Shown piece by piece: positions 1 to 5,564 of a stretch of DNA of 8,246 nt. Position 1 is the first letter of the stretch; the number at the start of each line of letters is the position of its first letter. The notes under the pieces are model-generated. The model searched no databases. It was not told the DNA's origin and saw nothing but the letters and a program-made list of their open reading frames with translations. Source of the stretch: Candidatus Dadabacteria bacterium (GTDB lineage Bacteria; J088); assembly GCA_003695505.1 (NCBI GenBank), contig RFIY01000088.1, forward strand, positions 1-8,246. The letters are read 5' to 3'. Both the position numbers and the translations under genes were made by a program.

Positions 1-1224
1 GCCATGACGGTTGTCGGCAACAATATCGCAAATGTTAATACGGTGGGTTACAAGGCCTCCAGCGTCGCGTTCTCCGATATCGTCGGTGAATCTGCCGGCG
101 TGACGCGCGGCGGGGGGCGACTCCAGGGCGTGCGCGTTCAGAATGTCGGCACGTCGTTCACGCAGGGCGCCCTGCAGCACACCGGTGTCGTGACCAACCT
201 GGGGATCGACGGCAAGGGCTTCTTCATCGTCGATGGTGCGGAGGGCCAGATGTATACGCGCGTCGGCGACTTCCACTTCGATGCCGAAGGCGTTCTGCGT
301 ACGATCGAAGGCGATGCCGTACAGGGCTTCCTGGCCAACCCCGACGGGACGATCGGGGCCGCGATGGGTGACATCAAGGTCGAGACGGAATCCGTGACGC
401 CGATGCCGACCAGCCGCATCGACATGGAGCTGCAACTCGACGCGACCGCGACGCCCGCTGGCCCATTTGACCCGGCGAACCCTTCGGCCACATCCAACTA
501 CGCAACATCGACGACGATCTATGATTCGCTTGGCAACGAACACGTTGTGTCCGTCTATTTTGTCAAGACGGCGGCGAATTCCTGGGACTGGCACGCGATG
601 GTTGACGGTGGTGATCTGGTCGGGGGGACGGCCGGCACAGCTCAGGAGGTCGCCAACGGCACGCTGACATTCACGACGTCGGGAGAACTGGATACTGAGA
701 CGCAAACCGTGACGCCGATGGATTTCGTCGGCGCGGCACCGGGTCAGGCGCCGACCTTCGATTTCGGGCAAAGCCTGACCACTGATGGCGCGACGGCTGC
801 GCGCGGCACGACGCAATACGCTTCCGAAACCGTCGTCCACTCTGTCGAGACCGACGGTTATGCGGCGGGCGAGCTGGCTGCCGTACGCTTCGAGGCCGAT
901 GGCACGATCGTCGGCACCTATACCAACTTCGAAGAGCGGACCATCGGCAAGATCGCCCTGGCGAACTTTGCAAATCCAGATGGTCTCAGCTACACAGGCG
1001 ACGGCAAGTTCGTGGAGACGCGTGCATCTGGACAGGCGATCGTCGGTCAGCCTGGTGACGGGCGGCATGGCAACGTCGTTTCGCAGTTTCTGGAAGGATC
1101 AAACGTCGACATGACCGGAGAGTTCGTCAATCTGATCAACTACCAGCGATCATTCCAGGCGAATGCGCGAGTCATCTCCGTGGCCGATGAGCTGTTGCTT
1201 GAACTCGTCAATCTGCGCCGCTGA
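1..1224 (+). CDS. flgE: Flagellar hook protein FlgE (5'-partial)
   Basis: This is the structural subunit of the extracellular hook, exported through the flagellar type III apparatus and polymerised on the distal rod. The reading frame is open to the window edge. The ATG at 4 is probably an internal methionine, because family members normally carry about 15-20 residues (start of the D0 helix) before this point. Visible signatures are the rod/hook N-terminal motif NNIANVNTVGYK (about 19-54), the block NLGIDGKGFFIVDG near 199-234 that follows the D0 region in hook and rod proteins, and a C-terminal block (about 1099-1221) with SNVDMTGEFVNLINYQRSFQANAR split over two segments, ending LLLELVNLRR. 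The visible length of about 407 residues and the large Thr/Ala/Gly-rich middle fit FlgE better than the shorter FlgF or FlgG. The stop is TGA at 1222-1224, 21 bases before fliL. The middle region, which is surface exposed in hooks, is not recognisable as any particular lineage. Confidence 0.94.
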   Translation, partial: AMTVVGNNIANVNTVGYKASSVAFSDIVGESAGVTRGGGRLQGVRVQNVGTSFTQGALQHTGVVTNLGIDGKGFFIVDGAEGQMYTRVGDFHFDAEGVLRTIEGDAVQGFLANPDGTIGAAMGDIKVETESVTPMPTSRIDMELQLDATATPAGPFDPANPSATSNYATSTTIYDSLGNEHVVSVYFVKTAANSWDWHAMVDGGDLVGGTAGTAQEVANGTLTFTTSGELDTETQTVTPMDFVGAAPGQAPTFDFGQSLTTDGATAARGTTQYASETVVHSVETDGYAAGELAAVRFEADGTIVGTYTNFEERTIGKIALANFANPDGLSYTGDGKFVETRASGQAIVGQPGDGRHGNVVSQFLEGSNVDMTGEFVNLINYQRSFQANARVISVADELLLELVNLRR

Positions 1225-1230
1225 TTGAAC

Positions 1231-1237
1231 GAAAGGA
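1231..1237 (+). promoter_or_regulatory. Ribosome binding site of fliL
   Basis: GAAAGGA lies 8 bases before the ATG at 1246. This placement favours ATG 1246 over the in-frame TTG at 1225, which would abut the flgE stop and overlap this site. It also favours it over GTG 1243, which would leave only 5 bases of spacing. Confidence 0.6.
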
Positions 1238-1245
1238 CGATTGTG

Positions 1246-1749
1246 ATGAGCGAGGACAAGGAAAAAAAGAAAAAGGGTGGTGCCGGGACACTGCTGATCG
1301 CGCTGATGGCGCTGATCGGCTCGGCGGCCGGGTCTGCGACGGTGCAGATTCTGCTGCCTCACCCACCGGCGGGCGCGGCAGCAGAAGGCGAGCACGCCAC
1401 GGCCGAGGCGCATGCCGAAGGGGAAGGCGCCAACGACTTGCCGCCCGGGGCGGTCGTGGGGTATTTCCTCGAGCTTCCGGAAGTTGTCGTCAATCTGGGA
1501 GGCGAGGACCTCGGCCATTACCTGCGGGCCAAGATCGTCCTCGAACTCGTGCGCGATCCGGGAGAGCAGATCGATGCAGCGATGCCGCTGTTGCGCGACA
1601 TCATGCTGACGACGCTGTCGGGTATGACGCTCGAAGAGATCGCGGCCGATCCCGATCGCAGCAAATTGAAACAGGAGATCGCGGAATCACTCGGTGGTGT
1701 GATCGGTGGGATTCGCCGGGTACTGATCAATGACTTCGTCGTCCAGTAA
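1246..1749 (+). CDS. fliL: Flagellar basal body-associated protein FliL
   Basis: FliL is a single-pass inner-membrane protein that sits around the motor and supports stator (MotA/MotB) function under load. The 167-residue product starts with a Lys/Glu-rich cytoplasmic stub (residues 1-10). A membrane segment follows at about 14-36, then an Ala/Glu/His-rich linker at about 40-66, and then the periplasmic FliL domain, with FLELPEVVVNLGG near 74-86 and LRAKIVLEL near 93-101. It ends IRRVLINDFVVQ, the typical FliL C-terminus (DFVVQ). The ATG at 1246 was chosen for its upstream GAAAGGA. Position directly before the switch genes is the usual place for fliL. The last 20 bases overlap the start of the fliM-like gene, so the two are probably translationally coupled. 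An A7 run followed by G and A5 occurs in the Lys-rich start (1262-1274). Confidence 0.92.
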   Translation: MSEDKEKKKKGGAGTLLIALMALIGSAAGSATVQILLPHPPAGAAAEGEHATAEAHAEGEGANDLPPGAVVGYFLELPEVVVNLGGEDLGHYLRAKIVLELVRDPGEQIDAAMPLLRDIMLTTLSGMTLEEIAADPDRSKLKQEIAESLGGVIGGIRRVLINDFVVQ

Positions 1750-2578
1750 AGCGGCCTGGCCGCTCGTCCCGGATCCGCAGGGCGCGGAATTTCGCTGGTT
1801 CCGGCAGGCCGCGACCGACCTGGCCCAGCGATTGCCTCGCGCACTGGATCCCAATACACCCGCCTGGACCATCGCGGTCGGCGAACCGCGCCTGAGTGAG
1901 GGCGGGGTGACCCCCGCCGATGACCTGGACTGGTGGCTGATTCGGCAGCCCGATGGCCCGCTGCTGCGCCTGGGACTGTCTTCCGGACTGCGCTGGAACC
2001 TGGTCACCTATGTGTTTGGCGGAACAGAGGACAGCGATGCCGCGTCGTGGCATGCAGGGGGACGCCTGACCCAGGCGATCGTCCGTCGGGTTCTGGAGCA
2101 GTGGTTCCGCAGCGGCGCCCGGCGAGCCGAAGCCACACCTCTGCCCGGCGGCACGGGTGGGGAGCGGATGGCGTCATCTCTGACCGCTGATCTGGAATTT
2201 GTTTCGGCCGGTGCCACATATGCTGCCCAATTGTCTATTGAGCGCGCCGAGGCGATTCGCCGCTCACAGAGCAGGGATGGCCGGGGTCAGCGCGGGCCGA
2301 ATCCGAAGATTTTGCAACGGGTGAGACGGCTTCCAGTGCGTCTCGTGGTCAGGACCTCTGCAACCGAGATCCCCGCCTCGCAATTGATGACGCTGCAACA
2401 GGGTGATCTGCTGCGTCTGTCCGAGGCGGATCAGGCGGCAACGATCCTGCTTGACGGCCAGCCTCTGATGCGTGGGCGGCCGATGACAGTCGATGGCCGC
2501 CTGGGCATTCAGGTCGAACGCGTCTATTTCGAAAAACTCGACGCGCTAACGGCGCGGCTGACTGGAGGAGTGCAATGA
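1730..2578 (+). CDS. fliM: Short divergent FliM-like motor switch protein (SpoA domain)
   Basis: This is probably the middle C-ring protein, linking FliG to FliN. Its place between fliL and fliN is the strict position of fliM. The 282-residue product (typical FliM is about 320-350) ends in a SpoA/FliMN domain at about residues 202-265: VRLVVRTS, then a leucine-rich stretch around GDLLRLSEADQA, then a glycine-turn region ending GRLGIQVERV. A weak counterpart of the FliM middle domain is seen at about 91-125, where NLVTYVFGGTED resembles the FliM segment carrying the GGxG motif, but the second conserved glycine is Glu. The usual N-terminal LSQxEIDALL CheY-P-binding peptide is absent. The frame has a stop (TGA 1724-1726) two codons before the ATG, so no longer start exists. 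A basic, Arg-rich linker (about 170-200) precedes SpoA. An HrcQ/YscQ-like switch protein is the alternative family name. The gene overlaps fliL by 20 bases and fliN by 4. Confidence 0.78.
   Translation: MTSSSSKAAWPLVPDPQGAEFRWFRQAATDLAQRLPRALDPNTPAWTIAVGEPRLSEGGVTPADDLDWWLIRQPDGPLLRLGLSSGLRWNLVTYVFGGTEDSDAASWHAGGRLTQAIVRRVLEQWFRSGARRAEATPLPGGTGGERMASSLTADLEFVSAGATYAAQLSIERAEAIRRSQSRDGRGQRGPNPKILQRVRRLPVRLVVRTSATEIPASQLMTLQQGDLLRLSEADQAATILLDGQPLMRGRPMTVDGRLGIQVERVYFEKLDALTARLTGGVQ
2564..2570 (+). promoter_or_regulatory. Strong Shine-Dalgarno of fliN
   Basis: GGAGGAG sits inside the 3' end of the fliM-like gene, 4 bases before the fliN ATG at 2575. It is among the best ribosome sites in the window. 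This would allow FliN to be made in excess over FliM, as the C-ring stoichiometry of several FliN per FliM needs. The link to stoichiometry is inference. Confidence 0.6.
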
Positions 2579-2835
2579 CGGAGCAGGCACACGTCCCGGA
2601 ATCGATGAGCCGAATCGCGGTGCAACTTGCCGTCGAGCTCGGTCGCATCCGAATGACGCTTGACGAACTGATGATGATCAACGAAGAGTCGGTACTCGAT
2701 CTGGGCCGGGCGGCCGATGCCCCCGTGACGCTGACGGTCAATGATGTTCCGATCGCACGCGGAGAAGTCCTTGTGGTCGATGGCGAATTGTCGGTCCGTA
2801 TTCTCGAAGTTCTCGAACACGGCGTGGCCGTCTGA
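2575..2835 (+). CDS. fliN: Flagellar motor switch protein FliN (minimal)
   Basis: FliN forms the base of the cytoplasmic C-ring together with FliM and docks the FliH-FliI export ATPase complex. The product is only 86 residues and is essentially a bare SpoA domain: a start rich in Glu/Ser, then VQLAVELGRIRMTLDEL near 16-32, SVLDLGRAADAPVTL near 40-54, NDVPIARGEVLVVDGELSVRI split across 57-77, ending in an LEVLEHG tail. These are characteristic FliN motifs (VELGR, LDLGR, G-x-V-x-VDGxLxVRI). Longer family members such as the enterobacterial protein have about 50 extra N-terminal residues that are absent here. The start at 2575 overlaps the fliM stop (ATGA) and has a clear GGAGGAG site. The stop overlaps the fliP start by one base (TGATG). 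Confidence 0.93.
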   Translation: MTEQAHVPESMSRIAVQLAVELGRIRMTLDELMMINEESVLDLGRAADAPVTLTVNDVPIARGEVLVVDGELSVRILEVLEHGVAV

Positions 2836-3500
2836 TGGACGCTCTGGCTGCCGGTAGTGCGCAGCCGATCAGCGAGGCGATGCGCACGTTTCTGCTGATC
2901 ACTGCGATCGCGCTGGTGCCGATGGCGCTGCTGATCAGCAGTTGTTTCCTGCGGTTGATCGTCATCCTCTCGCTGTTGCGAACCGCGCTGGGCAGTCCGT
3001 CGCTGCCGCCGACGATGGTGCTGACCGGGCTCGCGCTCGTGTTGACGTGGATGGCGATGGCACCGACCTGGACACAAGTTCAGGAACAGGCGATCGATCC
3101 GTTGCTGGCCGGGGAAATTGGCTTTTCGGAAGCGGTAGAGGCGGCCACCGGTCCGATGCGCACATACATGCTCCACTACGCGAAGAAACGCGATCTGCGC
3201 CGCATGCTCGAACTTCAGGGCGCGTCGACCGACCAGCCCGTCGAGCAACTTTCGCTGTCCACGCTGATTCCCGCCTATGTACTCAGCGAGCTGAGCTCGG
3301 CGTTCACGATCGGCGTCCTGATCTTTATCCCGTTCATCCTGGTTGACCTGATCATTGCGTCGCTGCTGTTATCGCTTGGAATGATGATGGTGCCGCCGAC
3401 CGTGATTTCACTACCGGTAAAACTCGCGCTGTTCGTGATGGTCGATGGCTGGTCGCTGCTGATCGGGCGTGTGATGGCGCCGCTCGTTGGAGGGAGCTGA
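2835..3500 (+). CDS. fliP: Flagellar type III export gate protein FliP
   Basis: FliP is the main component of the FliP5-FliQ4-FliR1 export gate through which rod, hook and filament subunits leave the cell. The 221-residue product matches the mature family core. Membrane segments lie at about 17-37, 57-76, 150-173 and 188-212. The motif LLRTALGSPSLPP is at about 47-59, TLIPAYVLSELSSAF at about 143-157, IPFILVDLIIAS at about 165-176, and LGMMMVPP at about 181-188. Many FliP proteins are about 245 residues with a cleaved signal peptide; none is present here. No ATG, GTG or TTG occurs in frame in the 63 bases upstream (2772-2834), so the start at 2835 is well supported. There is no clear ribosome site, and translation probably depends on coupling through the TGATG junction with fliN. 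No fliO gene precedes it. Confidence 0.97.
   Translation: MDALAAGSAQPISEAMRTFLLITAIALVPMALLISSCFLRLIVILSLLRTALGSPSLPPTMVLTGLALVLTWMAMAPTWTQVQEQAIDPLLAGEIGFSEAVEAATGPMRTYMLHYAKKRDLRRMLELQGASTDQPVEQLSLSTLIPAYVLSELSSAFTIGVLIFIPFILVDLIIASLLLSLGMMMVPPTVISLPVKLALFVMVDGWSLLIGRVMAPLVGGS
3489..3496 (+). promoter_or_regulatory. Ribosome binding site of fliQ
   Basis: GGAGGGAG inside the last codons of fliP lies 6 bases before the fliQ ATG at 3503. It is a strong site that fixes the fliQ start and suggests independent initiation for this gene. Confidence 0.6.
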
Positions 3501-3502
3501 CG

Positions 3503-3763
3503 ATGGAATCGGACATCCTCATCTTTGCGTTTCAGCAAGGGGCGATCGTTACCGGAAAGATCCTGACGCCACTGTTGACAGCGATGATCGGCATCGGCGT
3601 GACGATCAGCATTGTTCAGGTCGTGACCCAGGTCAATGACGCGACGCTGACCTTTGTGCCCAAGATGCTCGTACTCTACGGCCTGCTCTTTGCGATGGGG
3701 CATCGCCTGCTTGGCGAACTGGCAATGCTCATTCGCACGCTCTGGGACTTTTCGGGGATCTGA
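3503..3763 (+). CDS. fliQ: Flagellar type III export gate protein FliQ
   Basis: FliQ is the small subunit that packs helically around FliP and FliR in the export gate. The product has 86 residues, close to the family's usual 85-90, with two membrane hairpins at about 13-38 and 52-76. The central stretch GIGVTISIVQVVTQVNDATL (about 30-49) is diagnostic: the family normally reads GLxVSIFQAxTQINExTLxFxPK, and here the following residues are TFVPKML. The gene lies 2 bases after the fliP stop, behind a GGAGGGAG site, and is followed by fliR after 2 bases. Gene order fliP-fliQ-fliR is almost universal, which supports the call beyond the sequence motifs. Confidence 0.97.
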   Translation: MESDILIFAFQQGAIVTGKILTPLLTAMIGIGVTISIVQVVTQVNDATLTFVPKMLVLYGLLFAMGHRLLGELAMLIRTLWDFSGI

Positions 3764-3765
3764 GT

Positions 3766-4530
3766 GTGGTCGACGCGATGCCGTTGCCGTTTGCAACCGT
3801 GTCGGGCTGGGTGCTGGTCTGGTTTCGTTGCCTGGCGCTGACGGCGTGGCTGCCATTTTCACGTCAGACGCGCCTGCCGCTGGGCGCGGCGTTTGCGTTC
3901 AGCGTGCCCCTCGCATTCGTGCTCGCCCCGCTCGCGGGGCCCGGCCCGGTCGACTTCGCGCGGTTCGTGCGTGCGGCCGCCGGCGAAATCATCTGTGGGT
4001 TTGGATCTGGTCTGATCGCCATCGCAGTATTGCGACTCGGTCTCGCCGCTGCTGAACAGATCGACATGGCGATCGGCTTCCGGCTTGGCGCGTCCGCGTC
4101 CGGTGAGCAGGTGCAGATTCAGGGGCTTGGTGGCTTCTATTCGCTGCTCGCCGTAGCCGCGATGATCGGCGCCGGCGTGCCCCACGCGGCGCTCGGTGTG
4201 GTTGCACGCGCCGTGGCCGAGACCGGGGCAGGTGTTTCCCCGGATGCCGTTTCATGGCAAGCACTGAATGTCTGGCTCGGTCGATTCTGGCAGACGACGC
4301 TGCTGTTCTGTGCGCCCGCGCTCGTGCTGGTCATTGGTGCGCAGCTCGTCGTCGGTCTGGCCAACCGGATGCAACCCTCGCTTGGTCTGTTCTTCGTGCT
4401 GCTGCCGGCGATGATCCTGATTGGCCTGCGATTCGTCTTTGAGCGTATCGACCTGATTTTCGATCTGTTTACCGATCAGTACCGCCTGGCGATCGAGGCG
4501 CTGGCGCTGTTCTGGGGCGTGCATCCATGA
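3766..4530 (+). CDS. fliR: Flagellar type III export gate protein FliR
   Basis: FliR is the single-copy subunit that completes the FliP-FliQ-FliR gate and contacts FlhB. The 254-residue product (the family is usually 250-265) is strongly hydrophobic, with about six segments, among them roughly residues 12-30, 40-56, 72-94, 120-138, 177-198 and 207-224. Family-like spots are LAAAEQIDMAIGFRLG (about 93-108), GGFYSLLA (about 122-129) and NRMQPSLGLFFVLLPAMI (about 200-217). It ends with the amphipathic tail typical of FliR. The start is taken as GTG 3766 with GGGGA at 3754-3758 seven bases upstream. ATG 3778 is the alternative, costing only four residues but lacking an obvious ribosome site. The stop overlaps the flhB start by 4 bases (ATGA). 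Confidence 0.94.
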   Translation: MVDAMPLPFATVSGWVLVWFRCLALTAWLPFSRQTRLPLGAAFAFSVPLAFVLAPLAGPGPVDFARFVRAAAGEIICGFGSGLIAIAVLRLGLAAAEQIDMAIGFRLGASASGEQVQIQGLGGFYSLLAVAAMIGAGVPHAALGVVARAVAETGAGVSPDAVSWQALNVWLGRFWQTTLLFCAPALVLVIGAQLVVGLANRMQPSLGLFFVLLPAMILIGLRFVFERIDLIFDLFTDQYRLAIEALALFWGVHP

Positions 4531-5564
4531 GTGATGGAGATCGCAGACATGAGGCGACCCCACAGCGTTTGCAGCAGGCGCGCCGGCGCGGCGAGATTCA
4601 GTTTTCTGCGGATGTCGTTCCGGTTCTCGTGCTGATTCTGGCCGGTTCGATCATGGTCAGTACCGCCGATGACTGGTTGATGGCTTGGCGGTCGCTGTTG
4701 CAGGCGGGCTGGACGGAACAGGCCGAGTTGCCTGAGTTGTTGCGCCGCGCCGCGTGGCTGACGTTTGTGCCGGTGCTGTTGCTCGGTACCTGCAGTCTTG
4801 GCCTGGGTCTGGGGAACCGTCTGCTACAGACGAAGACACTGTTTTCGCTGGAGGCACTGCGCCTGGACTGGAGTCGCCTGTCTCTGTCATCCGCGCTCGG
4901 ACGATTCAAACAGGGGCGCGCCGGGATGCAGTTCGCACGCATGTTGGGCCTGACGCTCTGCCTGGGAGTCGTGACACGATATGGCCTGTTGCCGTTTGCG
5001 CGGTCGTTACACGGTGCGCCGGAGACGCTGGAAGGCTTTGCCGACCTGCTCGCCGCATTTCGAGGCCGCGTATTCTGGCCGTTGATCGTCGGCCTGATGG
5101 CGCTGGCCGGTCTCGATGCCTGGGCACAGTGGCTGTTGAGCCGGCGGCGCCTGCGCATGACTGACCAGGAACTGAAGGAAGAGCGCAAGCGCAGCGAAGG
5201 AAATCCGGAAATCCGTGCACGCCGGCGACGCATGCAGGCAGGCTGGCGCCGCACGCAGCTCAACCGCACGGTGCCGTCGGCGACGGTCGTCGTCCGTAAC
5301 CCGACGCACTATGCCGTGGCCTTGCGTTATGCGCCGTTGCAGCAGGATGTACCGATCGTGGTCGCGAAAGGACGGGACCATCTGGCGTTGCGGATCATTC
5401 AGATCGCCGTCCAGAACGACGTGCCAGTGGCGACCCAGCCCCGTCTGGCACGAGCCTTGCATGCCAGGTGTGCAGAAGGTGAACCCGTTCCCGAGGAGCT
5501 GTTTCAGGACGTGGCCATCATTCTTGCCAGAATTGACCAGGTAAGACGGGAAATCGCGCGATGA
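4527..5564 (+). CDS. flhB: Flagellar export switch protein FlhB
   Basis: FlhB is the gate-associated membrane protein whose cytoplasmic domain self-cleaves to switch export from rod/hook to filament substrates. The 345-residue product starts with the family motif EATPQRLQQARRRGEI (about 9-24; usually TE-PTxxRLxxARExGxV). Four membrane segments follow at about 29-47, 75-95, 138-156 and 182-203, and then a charged linker (about 208-245, including RMTDQELKEERKRSEGNPEI). The autocleavage site NPTH is at residues 258-261 (codons 5298-5309), followed by HYAVALRY and PIVVAKGRDHLALRI, as in active FlhB. The C-terminus stops about 10 residues after the conserved fold, without the extra tail seen in the enterobacterial protein. 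It overlaps fliR and flhA by 4 bases each (ATGA). With NPTH intact, it should be functional. Confidence 0.97.
   Translation: MSDGDRRHEATPQRLQQARRRGEIQFSADVVPVLVLILAGSIMVSTADDWLMAWRSLLQAGWTEQAELPELLRRAAWLTFVPVLLLGTCSLGLGLGNRLLQTKTLFSLEALRLDWSRLSLSSALGRFKQGRAGMQFARMLGLTLCLGVVTRYGLLPFARSLHGAPETLEGFADLLAAFRGRVFWPLIVGLMALAGLDAWAQWLLSRRRLRMTDQELKEERKRSEGNPEIRARRRRMQAGWRRTQLNRTVPSATVVVRNPTHYAVALRYAPLQQDVPIVVAKGRDHLALRIIQIAVQNDVPVATQPRLARALHARCAEGEPVPEELFQDVAIILARIDQVRREIAR

Noticed and set aside
1225-1245. TTG at 1225 as the start of fliL
   Set aside because: It abuts the flgE stop, would overlap the ribosome site GAAAGGA, and adds seven residues without family support. ATG 1246 has proper spacing.
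1730-2578. Virulence type III secretion (injectisome) cluster instead of a flagellum
   Set aside because: The short switch protein recalls HrcQ/YscQ, but flgE and fliL neighbours and the FlhA/FlhB flagellar-type sequences make this a flagellar locus.
2349-3248. Minus-strand open frame (299 codons) antisense to fliM, fliN and fliP
   Set aside because: It crosses three well-supported plus-strand genes. Its Arg/Ser/Thr-rich composition without motifs marks it as a shadow frame.
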